Shown: positions 52,626 to 61,561 of the stretch, one piece after another
Layout: the number at the start of each line of letters is the position of its first letter
How positions within the stretch are numbered: the stretch's first letter is position 1
Source of the DNA: Weeksellaceae bacterium
Lineage (GTDB): Bacteria > Bacteroidota > Bacteroidia > Flavobacteriales > Weeksellaceae
Direction of reading: 5' to 3'
Assembly (NCBI GenBank): GCA_949788275.1
Contig: OX460916.1
Span: 2,852,001-2,916,000 of the forward strand
Length of the DNA: 64,000 bases
Program-made: the position numbers and the translations under genes
The notes under the pieces: generated by a model
Told to the model about the DNA's origin: nothing
The model's input: only the letters and a program-made list of their open reading frames with translations
The model's database searches: none

Positions 52626-53146
52626 TCTAAAGCAATATCGCTTTCAAAAATATCATCTATTTGTTCAATAGGCCTAAAGTAACTTAGGCCTATTTTTTTG
52701 GTTTCAGGCCTACATGTTGCTAAAAATCGATCGTAATAACCGCCGCCATAACCTACACGTTCACCCTGAGAATCGCTCACAAACAAAGGCACAAAAACAA
52801 CATCAATAGCCAAAGAATCGATCTCTTTGTAAGCCGTAGGCTCAGGGATAGATAAATTATTTAATGTGGTTTCTACGGGAATGCTCACCTGGCAATTCAC
52901 CATATTTTGACCCTCAACCTTGGGTAAAACAAGTGTTTTCCCTTCATTAACCAACCAATTCATCAACGGATAGGTATTTATTTCATGGTTCTTTTCTATG
53001 GGTAAAAATAAATGAAACACACGATCTTCTAAAAAATCAAACCGTTTGATTTGACCCAAAATTTGCGCACTCATTTCTTCCACTTCTATCCTAGAAAAGG
53101 CTTTTCGTAATTGGCGATAATGCTTTCTTGCATCAGCTTTTAACAT
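52562..53146 (-). CDS. 5-formyltetrahydrofolate cyclo-ligase
   Basis: The enzyme converts 5-formyl-THF to 5,10-methenyl-THF with ATP. The 194-residue protein has KADARKHYRQLRKAF at the N-terminus, VFHLFLPIEKNHEINTYPL, the FVPLFVSDSQGERVGYGGGYYDRFL active-site block and ALDYCVMPTGI near the end. The start at 53146 (MLKADARK) fits the family better than 53179. About 14 C-terminal residues (to NVWK) run past the usual family end and overlap the convergent lipoprotein gene. Confidence 0.92.
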   Translation of the reverse strand: MLKADARKHYRQLRKAFSRIEVEEMSAQILGQIKRFDFLEDRVFHLFLPIEKNHEINTYPLMNWLVNEGKTLVLPKVEGQNMVNCQVSIPVETTLNNLSIPEPTAYKEIDSLAIDVVFVPLFVSDSQGERVGYGGGYYDRFLATCRPETKKIGLSYFRPIEQIDDIFESDIALDYCVMPTGIVSFGERSSNVWK

Positions 53147-53199
53147 AGTCCTATTTTCTATACAAGATACAATAAACACCTTAAAATTAAAATCTATTT

Positions 53200-53307
53200 G
53201 GGCAGCCGCTACGCGCCGGGCTATACACTATATCTTTGCTGCAAGAACATCTCGGTTTATGGCGAATGAAGGTGGCAGCAAAGGATGCCGCTGCTATCCC
53301 TGCTGCG
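53200..53307 (+). repeat. Dispersed element, copy G (full)
   Basis: The left arm is GGGCAGCCGCTACGCGCCGG (one change from copy E), followed by the TTTGCTGC / GCAGCAAA stem and GGATGCCGCTGCTATCCCTG. The loop, with AACATCTCGGTTTATGGCGA, is nearly identical to copy H and unlike copies E and F, so subtypes exist. It lies in the divergent gap between the cyclo-ligase and the secreted-protein gene. Confidence 0.85.
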
Positions 53308-53309
53308 AA

Positions 53310-53342
53310 GCTAAAACATAAACCAAAGGTTTATGTTTTAGC
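53310..53342 (+). repeat. Perfect 15-bp hairpin attached to element G
   Basis: The arms 53310-53324 (GCTAAAACATAAACC) and 53328-53342 enclose the loop AAA, two bases after the element. The sequence differs from the hairpin at copy F by one base pair that changes on both sides (C-G to A-T). Confidence 0.85.
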
Positions 53343-53511
53343 ATTTAAAAGTTTAGATAGGGAAATCAGAGACAGTAGCTTTTAGACAAAATTCGGCTTA
53401 GGGATGATTCACCATCGTGTTCTCACATCGATGTACTCCTATCTAACGACTATCGACGAACATCTATTCCAAAAATCTCCCTACTTTTGTTTAAACTCAA
53501 ACAGCACCACT

Positions 53512-54453
53512 ATGCAACGATTATTTTTTTTCAGTGTTCTTCTCTTTTCATCTGTTGGTTTCGGCCAATTAATGACACCCAATGAATATGGAGTGAAAAC
53601 GGACGCCGCTGAATTTAATCTGAAGGGTAAAATTCAGAAAGTAGTCATTCACTCGGAAGATGTAGAAGGAAAGTCGACCCATATTCCGTTATTAGTCAAT
53701 GAATATTACACCCAAATCGTTCTCGATTTTACGCCCAATAATCAGTTGAGTAAGGTGACAAACTACCTTCCTTATCAACAAAAACTAGGGGTCTACAGTG
53801 AAATCGATTACCGATACACCCCTCATAAATTGTTAAGTGAACAAATAACAACCGTCTATAACAATGGGGAAGACCCTAAATTGGTCACCAACGAAAAACA
53901 ATTTAGCTATTCACCAGCGAAACAACTGCAAGAAATTAAAACCACAGTTCGAAGTAAGTCTTCAACCACCAAGTACACAACCCAGTTTGTCTATGCCAAT
54001 GCGTTGTTAACCAAAATCGTTTCCATGACCGATGGGGCTAAATCAAGTGAAAACAACTTGATATACAATCGTAAAAACCTGTTGGTTTCAGACGAATTGA
54101 CCAATTTTGATGGGAAAATAGGGAAGAAAAAATACTATATCTACGATGGGCTTAAACCGGTTTACCAAGAAGAACAAATAGGAAAAGACCAACAACTGCT
54201 ACTAATGGATGAAGACCAAAAGATCAAAACCTATCAGCGTTATAACGCTCAGAAAAAGTTAATGGTTGAGGTTAAATTCAATCCAGAAGAAGAGATTATT
54301 TCGGTAAAGAAGAACACGTTTCGTGGTCCAAACACGTTTACGGTTTATACCTTGAATTATCAGAAAGATGCCGCCAATAATTGGGTGGTTTGTGAAGTAC
54401 ACAACGAACGTCGATTGGTTTATCGCTTAACGAGAACCATTACCTACCAATAA
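53512..54453 (+). CDS. Secreted protein of unknown function
   Basis: From the ATG at 53512 the 313-residue protein has a signal peptide (MQRLFFFSVLLFSSVGFGQ). The longer ORF from 53404 is rejected because TACTTTTG, a -7 box, lies inside it at 53482-53489. The mature part has repeated short beta units such as NLIYNRKNLLVSDEL and KYYIYDGLKPVYQEE, reminiscent of YD/RHS-like beta repeats, but I cannot place it in a family. It stands alone and ends at a bidirectional terminator. Confidence 0.7.
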   Translation: MQRLFFFSVLLFSSVGFGQLMTPNEYGVKTDAAEFNLKGKIQKVVIHSEDVEGKSTHIPLLVNEYYTQIVLDFTPNNQLSKVTNYLPYQQKLGVYSEIDYRYTPHKLLSEQITTVYNNGEDPKLVTNEKQFSYSPAKQLQEIKTTVRSKSSTTKYTTQFVYANALLTKIVSMTDGAKSSENNLIYNRKNLLVSDELTNFDGKIGKKKYYIYDGLKPVYQEEQIGKDQQLLLMDEDQKIKTYQRYNAQKKLMVEVKFNPEEEIISVKKNTFRGPNTFTVYTLNYQKDAANNWVVCEVHNERRLVYRLTRTITYQ

Positions 54454-54473
54454 GGTTTAACGATCATTATAAA

Positions 54474-54502
54474 AAAAGGCCAAACAGAAGTTTGGCCTTT
54501 TT
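54474..54502. terminator. Bidirectional terminator at the end of the cobalamin locus
   Basis: AAAAGGCCAAAC-AGAA-GTTTGGCCTTTT stem-loop lies between convergent genes. Confidence 0.88.
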
Positions 54503-54521
54503 GTTTCTCAGAAAATAGAAG

Positions 54522-56813
54522 CTATTTTTTGATTAATTTATACGTTTGGTTATTGGCTTTTAAGATATAAACCCCTTGTTTTAAGTGGTTTAACTGTAAA
54601 ACGTTTTTACCTTGTTTAGCATGTGCTTCAGCGACTTTTTGTCCTGTTACACTATAGATTTCAACCATTTGAATCTCCTTCGATTCTAGAACTAATTCAT
54701 TGGTAAATGGATTTGGATACACATCACTTGTCGTTTTATGGATATCTCCTGTCCCTAGGCGAGATGTTTTAAAGGTCATCGCCTTTGTTGTCACTTTTCC
54801 ATTGGATGTAAAGTGAACTTCAATTTTAGCCGTACCATTTAACAAAGGATGAATCACTAATTCTTCATTGGCCGTTAATTCAATTTTGGCCACATCTTGA
54901 TTGTCGACAATGGTCAACGTCTTAACAATCGCAGCGCTTAAGTTATCCTTGTCAGACACCTTGTCCTTCAAGTCAATCGTTAACACATCCGAAACAAAGT
55001 ATTCATCTTTTAATTCGTTTGATATAACGGCTGGTTCATTATCTGGGAAAACCGTAACAGCAGGAAACCAGTAATAATCTTGTAGTTCCAGTGTATTGAT
55101 TAATTCACTGTCTTTGTTAAAGGTGTGAACCCAGTTTTTTTGGTAATGCGAACCATAACCCGACTCTGTTGTATTTAGAATTAAATTTCCGTTTAACGGG
55201 TCAATGCGTAGCGCTGATCCATAAGGAATTTGTTTATTGGGAAGTGGCGTTCCGTTTTCATCCCGTTGCCCTGGAATTTCGGCAAATTTTTCATTAAATG
55301 TTTTGGTCTCCACATCGAAACGAACGATGTCTTTTCCTAATCCCCATCCTGCACCTGTAATGTAGTATAAGGCATTCTCTTGATTGCTGTATGTCAATGA
55401 ACCGGCGTTCCAAGCACCCCAAGATTCACCGACATTGGTTGTAGGTATGGCAACTTCTTCTGTTGCAAAGGTAGAAGGGTCAATTTTCACAAGCTTATTT
55501 TTTAATGCGGCCCAAATAGATCCATCTTTCGCTTGAACAATCGAACTGTAAGCCCCTGCTAAAGTGTGAATAACTCGGTGGGTCGTTGGGTCAATAACCA
55601 AGACACCTTTCGATTGTTTTACAGCAAAAACCAATTGTGAAGTACGAATCATATTTCCAATTTGTCCAGCATAACTGCTTCCACCTCCTGTTCCTTCAAT
55701 AAGAGCCCCCACTTTTAGGTTTTCAATGTCGAATAAGAAGATTCCGTTAGCTGCACCAATGTAACCTGTTTTAGGGTTCACGCCTAAAAATGAGCGACCA
55801 TCGCCACCACCAATCACATCGAATCCGGCTTTTTTAACCAACGTTTTCGCGTCAGCAACAACTAAACGTCCACCTGGTGTATAGTTGGTATCTCCGCCAT
55901 CTTGATGTTGTTTCGAAACAAAGTAGAAGTTGTCGCCATAGATGGTTCCGAATTGCGTTGTTGCACCAAAGGCTTCATTATTGTTGACCGTACTGTATGG
56001 GCGGTAAACAACTCGACCGTCTTCACTAATAAAGTTTACCGAACCATTGGTGTGTCCAAACCACTCTTCATTCACCATAAAGAATCCTTTGGTGAATTCA
56101 GTAATCGGTGGCGCAAGAGCAGGTACTGCTGTAAAAGTGGTTGCTAGATCAAATTCGTTCATGCCAGCATAGAAATTCCATACATCCCATGAGCCGTCCA
56201 CTAACTCGCGACTAGAAGCACCTACACCCGAGTAACTAAAACCGTTGTTGTCATCTTTTATCCAATACGAGAAATACCCCGTATACCAACCCGAAACCCA
56301 ATGATCGTTGGGATCTAAAGCCGTCCAGTCATCAAAATCGTAACTATCCGTTACTATTTTACCATCTTTTGGGTAAACAGGGTAGGTGGTATTTCCATTT
56401 TTAACCAAGGCTACAGTACCTTTACCATCAAGGTCGTAACCTATTCCACCAATGGCAGAACCATATTGTGTTCCTTCCATGACCAATAAGTAAAACCGAG
56501 GATCGACTTTAGCAATTTCTAGGAGCATATCAATTCCTTTTTTATCGCCATCAAACTTATAACCCCAGACTAGGGCGTCAGGCGTTTTTGTGTCATTCCA
56601 TTGCACGACTAAAGCGGCCTTTTTCTCCCCTTCACCTACCCAATATTGGATATCATCAAAGGTAAAGTTAGCATCTTTTTGTGCGGGCTTTTTAAGGTGC
56701 TTAGGGGTTGATACTTCTGTACGAGGTACGCCTTGTACAGTTATTTGTGCTGTTGAGGTTACTGTGATAAAACAAGCAACAAAAACAACCATAAATTGGT
56801 AGATTTTCTTCAT
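54522..56813 (-). CDS. T9SS-secreted beta-propeller-type protein of the cobalamin locus
   Basis: The 763-residue protein has a signal peptide (cut after about residue 22). Residues about 45-220 form a domain with FDDIQYWVGEGEKKAALVVQWND, ALVWGYKFDG and SGWYTGYFSYWIKD. A propeller-like region follows (about 225-560; repeated GxVNFISEDGRVVY and LVVADAKTLVKKAG type units), then an Ig-like stretch. A type A T9SS sorting domain ends it (about 690-763; SDVYPNPFTNELVLES, VEIYSVTGQKV, LKQGVYILKA). So it crosses the outer membrane and is anchored or released outside. It is the last gene behind the B12 riboswitch and may bind cobalamin. Confidence 0.78.
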   Translation of the reverse strand: MKKIYQFMVVFVACFITVTSTAQITVQGVPRTEVSTPKHLKKPAQKDANFTFDDIQYWVGEGEKKAALVVQWNDTKTPDALVWGYKFDGDKKGIDMLLEIAKVDPRFYLLVMEGTQYGSAIGGIGYDLDGKGTVALVKNGNTTYPVYPKDGKIVTDSYDFDDWTALDPNDHWVSGWYTGYFSYWIKDDNNGFSYSGVGASSRELVDGSWDVWNFYAGMNEFDLATTFTAVPALAPPITEFTKGFFMVNEEWFGHTNGSVNFISEDGRVVYRPYSTVNNNEAFGATTQFGTIYGDNFYFVSKQHQDGGDTNYTPGGRLVVADAKTLVKKAGFDVIGGGDGRSFLGVNPKTGYIGAANGIFLFDIENLKVGALIEGTGGGSSYAGQIGNMIRTSQLVFAVKQSKGVLVIDPTTHRVIHTLAGAYSSIVQAKDGSIWAALKNKLVKIDPSTFATEEVAIPTTNVGESWGAWNAGSLTYSNQENALYYITGAGWGLGKDIVRFDVETKTFNEKFAEIPGQRDENGTPLPNKQIPYGSALRIDPLNGNLILNTTESGYGSHYQKNWVHTFNKDSELINTLELQDYYWFPAVTVFPDNEPAVISNELKDEYFVSDVLTIDLKDKVSDKDNLSAAIVKTLTIVDNQDVAKIELTANEELVIHPLLNGTAKIEVHFTSNGKVTTKAMTFKTSRLGTGDIHKTTSDVYPNPFTNELVLESKEIQMVEIYSVTGQKVAEAHAKQGKNVLQLNHLKQGVYILKANNQTYKLIKK

Positions 56814-56847
56814 GTGTATGATTTTTTAGTGATTTTAGTGTGTATGG

Positions 56848-58059
56848 TTATAAGTGTAAATCATAGGCCCCAAGGACCTCGGTAGATACTTCTCCTAACC
56901 ATCCTGCTTCTTGATTAATTCCTGTATAGACTTTTATAAAATTAATGGCGGGTAAGTAAACCGAACGCCCATTTTTATCAACGGCCCAATTGATATCGAT
57001 ATTCGAGGCTTCATCGTTATTCGGTGCATTATCGGCATAGCCATATGCATATGATGTACCAACCCAATAATTCCCTGTTCCGCTTTGATCGTAAAAATTA
57101 TCGGGCAGTTTAGTGCCTGAAAAAGTGATTTTAGAATCGTTAATCCAATTGGGGAAATAGGATTGGAGGTGAAACATATTTTTGGTTTTAAATCCTTTTT
57201 GACCTTGGTTATCTTCCCATCGAATGTATTCGACATCGATATCCCATCCATTGGAACCAACAACAGGAGGTTTTGTAGGGGAAGGTTTGAAGTAGCTCAA
57301 GGCGTAATTTTTAACCGTTTTGGCATTATGGTATTCACTGCCTGCAATTTCATACCATTCGTCATCGTCTGGAACGCCATTTTTGTTACGGTCGTAAGCC
57401 ACCATAATAATTCCAGGTTCGCATGAACCCGAGCGTTCGTTCTCGGCTAAATCGCCCCAAAAGGCATTGCCTAATATTTTAAAATCTCGTTTTGTAGGAT
57501 GGTTGACGATGGCATGATCAAAACCAAAGACAACATAGCCACCGTAACCTCCTAATGAAATCATTTCTTGGGCATTATTAGCGATTGCTTTTTGTGCTTT
57601 TTGACGCATTATTTCGCGCGTATTTCCTTCTACATATTTAGGGAGTTCGTTTGTGAACTGTCCTACTGCTGGGGAAAAGTCGAAAACATGTGCGATATGT
57701 TTACTGTATACTTTTTTTTCTTTTTCTACCGTGATTGTCGTGGAGAAGGACTCTACCTTTCCTTTGTTGGTAATCGTTAAATCGATACTGTACTGACCAG
57801 GTTTGGTGGAAACAAAGGGTAAAATAGCTTCATTACCAATAATTGAATCGTTGATGCGCCACTCGAATTTAGCTGCTCCGTATCCGCTGACAACTGGATT
57901 AATGGGTTCAATTTGTAAGCGCGCAATCGCATAGTCTTTTGGTAGATTTATTTTATCGGTTCCCTCGTCTAAGCTATCGTCGCTGGAGTTACAGCTGAAC
58001 ACAATTCCGAGGAACATGAGTGGTAGAATTCGGGTATAGAACGTGGTATAATTTTTCAT
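56848..58059 (-). CDS. PKD-type surface lipoprotein of the cobalamin locus
   Basis: The 403-residue lipoprotein has lipobox VFSCNSS. A PKD/Ig-like domain (about 45-115; ARLQIEPINPVVSGYGAAKFEWRIND) precedes a larger domain with GGYGGYVVFGFDHAIVNH, FKILGNAFWG, EPGIIMVAYDRNKNGVPDDDEWYEIAGSEY, where DRNKNGVPDDDE looks like a calcium-binding loop, and GNYWVGTSYAYGYADN. Proteins of this kind accompany BtuB-like receptors in Bacteroidota. Its role is unproven. It sits 12 bp after the propeller lipoprotein gene and 34 bp before the T9SS gene. Confidence 0.75.
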   Translation of the reverse strand: MKNYTTFYTRILPLMFLGIVFSCNSSDDSLDEGTDKINLPKDYAIARLQIEPINPVVSGYGAAKFEWRINDSIIGNEAILPFVSTKPGQYSIDLTITNKGKVESFSTTITVEKEKKVYSKHIAHVFDFSPAVGQFTNELPKYVEGNTREIMRQKAQKAIANNAQEMISLGGYGGYVVFGFDHAIVNHPTKRDFKILGNAFWGDLAENERSGSCEPGIIMVAYDRNKNGVPDDDEWYEIAGSEYHNAKTVKNYALSYFKPSPTKPPVVGSNGWDIDVEYIRWEDNQGQKGFKTKNMFHLQSYFPNWINDSKITFSGTKLPDNFYDQSGTGNYWVGTSYAYGYADNAPNNDEASNIDINWAVDKNGRSVYLPAINFIKVYTGINQEAGWLGEVSTEVLGAYDLHL

Positions 58060-58071
58060 TTTAAGTGTTTT

Positions 58072-59205
58072 TTATCGGTGAACAAATACAAAGTGTGCAG
58101 GTATATTACCAGCGGTAACCTTCCACTTAAATTTTCCATTACGGTCGAAGGCATAGACATAACCACTCGAAACATAGTCTGTTGCATCGGTTAAGTATAG
58201 GTCTTTTGTAATGGGGTTAACAGCAATTCCATAAGGCGTTCTTATATCATTTATTTTAGGATCATTCACGAGGTTTCGGTTAATCACTTGCTCGGTTTTG
58301 GTGTCGATTACACCGAATGATTCGGTGTACTTAAAAGTGTTGTAATTGAATTCGTTGGCATAGTAATACAGTAAGTCATCAACAATGGTGTAATTGGAAA
58401 TGGATAAATCAAATTTTTTCTTCACTTGGTGGGTCTTACTATCAATCACAAAAAGATTGGATGGCACTTCATAGTAATCTCCACGGGAAGAGACGTATAG
58501 GTCTCCTTCGCTATCTTTCTTAATGTGGTGAAGATTAATGGCAACATCAATTTTTTCGGTTTCTTTGAACGTGGCTAAATCCACAACAGAAACGGTACGG
58601 TCGTAATTCGGAAACCGATAACCGCCCGAGTTGGCTACATAGAGATTCTTGCCGTGTACCACCAGTTCATCGGGTTGGTAACCCACAATTTCTTCCCGGG
58701 TGATGCGAAGACTAGCGGTGTCAATTTCAACCACCTTTCCAATCGGCGCATTTTCATCTAATTTAACCGGACCTGCATAAGAAGAGGCATAGGCTTTTCC
58801 GTTGTCAAACGTAATATAACGGCAATTGATCAAAGGAATAGTACCAATCAGCTTGGCTGTTTTTACATCCATCACCTCGATAATATTCGAAACGTTAATA
58901 ACAGCATATAATTTATTGCCATAAATTTTAATATCATTTCCTACATCGCCTAAGGCTTTGACGATGGTTGGATTGGCCGATTGAAAGATGTTTCGTCTGT
59001 AGGTTCCTGTTTCATAATCGAAGAAGTCAATGGAAGCTTTATTGGTTCCCATATTTCCTTCGTTTAATAAATAAAAACCTTTGATGTCGGTAAACTCGGG
59101 TTTAATGACTTGGATCTCTTCCTCTTCCACAAAACTATCGTCTTGTTGACAAGCGAATAGAGTGGATAGAGCAATAAGGCTATATACAAGGTGTTTTTTG
59201 ATCAT
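58072..59205 (-). CDS. Beta-propeller surface lipoprotein (DUF5074/YncE-like, BtuG-like)
   Basis: The 377-residue lipoprotein has lipobox LFACQQ. The body is made of repeated propeller blades: FYLLNEGNMGTNKASIDFFD, YAVINVSNIIEVMDVKTAKLIG, VEIDTASLRI, LYVANSGGYR, VSVVDLATFKETEKI and LFVIDSKTHQVKKK. In Bacteroides, BtuG is a seven-bladed propeller lipoprotein that captures cobalamin on top of BtuB; position directly downstream of a BtuB-like gene under a B12 riboswitch makes that role likely here. Its ATG overlaps the receptor stop (ATGA). Confidence 0.8.
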   Translation of the reverse strand: MIKKHLVYSLIALSTLFACQQDDSFVEEEEIQVIKPEFTDIKGFYLLNEGNMGTNKASIDFFDYETGTYRRNIFQSANPTIVKALGDVGNDIKIYGNKLYAVINVSNIIEVMDVKTAKLIGTIPLINCRYITFDNGKAYASSYAGPVKLDENAPIGKVVEIDTASLRITREEIVGYQPDELVVHGKNLYVANSGGYRFPNYDRTVSVVDLATFKETEKIDVAINLHHIKKDSEGDLYVSSRGDYYEVPSNLFVIDSKTHQVKKKFDLSISNYTIVDDLLYYYANEFNYNTFKYTESFGVIDTKTEQVINRNLVNDPKINDIRTPYGIAVNPITKDLYLTDATDYVSSGYVYAFDRNGKFKWKVTAGNIPAHFVFVHR

Positions 59206-61208
59206 AAGGCAATACTTAAACTAAATTTATAATGCCTTCCAGGCATTGGATAATAAATAACCACATCATACTGTTGATCGAATACATTATTCACTTCTGC
59301 TGTGGCTTTCATTTTGAATGGGTTCAATTTGAATTCTTTTTGTAACGATAAATCGTGGGTAAACCAAGCGTTAACGCGGTTGGCGACAATGTTGTTTTTA
59401 TTCACATCATAGCGTTCGCCGACATAGATAAAACTGTAATTAAGTGCCCAATCTTTATACATGGAGTTGATTACTGCTGATCCGCTATGCACAGGGACAT
59501 AAGGAATCTGGTTTTTATAAAGATCATTGGTTGGATCGCTGTAATCCTGTGCTTTTTGGTAGGTATACGAAAGTTTAGGTTCTATACGAAAGGCATTGAA
59601 AGCCAACGCTGCTCGAACATTTATGTCAACCCCTTTGATCTTTACTTTATCTAAGTTCATCATGACCCAGCGAAACATGCTTCCACCACCACCTGGTGCG
59701 GCAATAATTTTATCATCGACTTGGTTGTAATAGGCATCGACTTGCAGGGCTATTTGCTGTAATGGGCTATTTTGCGGACGTATGGAATACATTGTGCCCA
59801 AGTTGTATTGGGTGGTAAATTCGGGTTTTAGATTAGAATACCCAATATTGGTGTAGTACAAATCGTTGAAAGTAGGCATTCTGAATATATGTTTATAGAA
59901 TGCTCTTACATGAAAGTCGTACTCTTTTAGTGGTTGATAACTTAGGAAAAGGGCAGGGGACCATTCGTTTTTATCGCTTGCGCTGGTGTTTTTCTTGACT
60001 TTTTCGGTGACGAAAGTTCCCAAAATACTTCCTTGAACTTTTAATCGATTCCACTGGTAGGCTGTTGCCAAAGAAAAGAGATTGGTAAAACGTTCAGGAT
60101 AAGAAAAGTCGACTAAGTTAGCGTCTAGGGTATTGTACTGAAAATCGTAAGCTAGACTGATGTCCCAATTTGGTTTAATTTTATAGGTATTGGCCGAAGA
60201 GATATAGACTTCTCGTTGCAAATAGGTATTATCAATAATTAGATTTGTACTGTCTGGATTCATGTAATGGGTATAGTCGTAGGCGAATTTACCGCGTAAT
60301 TGTGTTTCAAAATTCCCCCACCGTTTATGGATATCTCCTTGGAGGTAATGATTTCGATCGGCTAATGTTTGTCCTTGGGTATCTTCACGGCCTTTTACAA
60401 CAGCCGACGGAATACCTCGATCGGACATGTAGTTATAACTTTTAAAGTTCCAACTACCATGGTGTAGTTTACCATTTAGACCCAATTCATAGCGTTTGCT
60501 TTCGATTTGACCATCGCGACGCCGGTCTTTTTTTAACCAAGCTAGCTCGCCATTGGCATAGGTTTTTCGGTAAGTGTAGGGGTAAACACCATTCGAACTC
60601 ATAAATTCACTACTCAAGGTCAGTGCTAATTGATCGTTAATCTTTTGTTCTAGACGAATAGAAGGGTTAAATAACTGAATGGTTGAGGTTTTGTAGCGGA
60701 TCATTCCATGGGTTGTTTCATTGCCTTTAAACACCGGTTTCTTGGTGGTTAAATAGACGGATCCCGAAGAGCCAAAGTCTTTTGCAGGCTGAAATATTTC
60801 GCTTTTTTGACCGTTATAAAGGGCGATTTCTTCCATATCGTCCAGTGAAAATCGTCCCAGATCAACCACTCCATTCTGCGCATTGCCCAACTGAATGCCA
60901 TCGTAGAATACACCCACGTGTTGTGAACCCATGCTTCGGATATTGATGGTTTTTAACCCACCAATTCCACCATAATCTTTTATCTGAATACCCGAGAAGA
61001 AACGCAAGGCATCGGCGACAGAGTGACTGTTTAATCGTTCGAGTTCTACACCCGATAGTTTTTGAGCAGGAATAACTTCTTTGTAGCTGTTTTTTTGCAA
61101 ATCGACTTGCTGTAGTTGATAGATAGAGTCTTTCTTCTGACTGTATGCAGGAACCGAAAGTCCGAGATAGGTCAGGCTAAAAAAAACGATATGTAAAAAA
61201 TTCCTCAT
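59202..61208 (-). CDS. btuB: TonB-dependent outer-membrane receptor (BtuB-like)
   Basis: The 668-residue receptor has a signal peptide (MRNFLHIVFFSLTYLGLSVPAYSQ) and a plug domain (about 35-160) with LNSHSVADALRFFSGIQIKDYGG, TINIRSMGSQHVGVFYDG and LDDMEEIALYNG. A 22-strand barrel follows, ending in HYKFSLSIAL. The TonB box is not obvious. A cobalamin riboswitch precedes it, which identifies the probable ligand as a corrinoid better than the sequence itself does. It heads a four-gene operon. Confidence 0.88.
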   Translation of the reverse strand: MRNFLHIVFFSLTYLGLSVPAYSQKKDSIYQLQQVDLQKNSYKEVIPAQKLSGVELERLNSHSVADALRFFSGIQIKDYGGIGGLKTINIRSMGSQHVGVFYDGIQLGNAQNGVVDLGRFSLDDMEEIALYNGQKSEIFQPAKDFGSSGSVYLTTKKPVFKGNETTHGMIRYKTSTIQLFNPSIRLEQKINDQLALTLSSEFMSSNGVYPYTYRKTYANGELAWLKKDRRRDGQIESKRYELGLNGKLHHGSWNFKSYNYMSDRGIPSAVVKGREDTQGQTLADRNHYLQGDIHKRWGNFETQLRGKFAYDYTHYMNPDSTNLIIDNTYLQREVYISSANTYKIKPNWDISLAYDFQYNTLDANLVDFSYPERFTNLFSLATAYQWNRLKVQGSILGTFVTEKVKKNTSASDKNEWSPALFLSYQPLKEYDFHVRAFYKHIFRMPTFNDLYYTNIGYSNLKPEFTTQYNLGTMYSIRPQNSPLQQIALQVDAYYNQVDDKIIAAPGGGGSMFRWVMMNLDKVKIKGVDINVRAALAFNAFRIEPKLSYTYQKAQDYSDPTNDLYKNQIPYVPVHSGSAVINSMYKDWALNYSFIYVGERYDVNKNNIVANRVNAWFTHDLSLQKEFKLNPFKMKATAEVNNVFDQQYDVVIYYPMPGRHYKFSLSIAL

Positions 61209-61264
61209 TAGCGTGTTGGGGTACTATTGGCTAACGAGAATGAAATGAAGGTACAGCACATAAA

Positions 61265-61294
61265 TCCTTCACCTGTTATACAACAGAAGTGAAA
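61265..61294 (-). promoter_or_regulatory. Hairpin in the leader between riboswitch and btuB
   Basis: TTCACCTGTT (61268-61277) pairs with AACAGAAGTGAA (61282-61293), with one bulge, about 60 bp before the btuB ATG. There is no T run on the minus strand, so it could affect translation more than termination. Confidence 0.4.
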
Positions 61295-61343
61295 GAATTG
61301 GAGGTCTTCACGCTTTAGTCCCGAAAGCATTTAAAGTTTAAAA

Positions 61344-61507
61344 AATTGTGGTAGGTCTTCTGACTTGCTCCGTTTCTAAACGTCCTTCCCATTGTAGTTA
61401 CAACAGTGAACATCTGTGTTTAGAAATTAAGAGAGCTTACAGCAGCGGGTCTGTTCAGGATTTACACCTGATTCCCTGTTACCGAGTTAATAACTCGCAC
61501 CAAAATC
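61344..61507 (-). ncRNA. Cobalamin riboswitch
   Basis: Read on the minus strand it contains the B12-box landmarks GGGAATCAGGTGTAAATCC, TGAACAGACCCGCTGCTGTAA and, at the 3' side, GTCAGAAGACCTACCAC. The flanking pair GCGAGTTA / TAACTCG forms the first stem. These are the conserved core of cobalamin-class riboswitches. It lies about 135 nt before the TonB-dependent receptor and should repress the four downstream genes when B12 is plentiful. Confidence 0.92.
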
Positions 61508-61561
61508 ATTTTCAAAAATAACGATAATATTAGAATATAACAATTGTTAGTAATTAGATAT

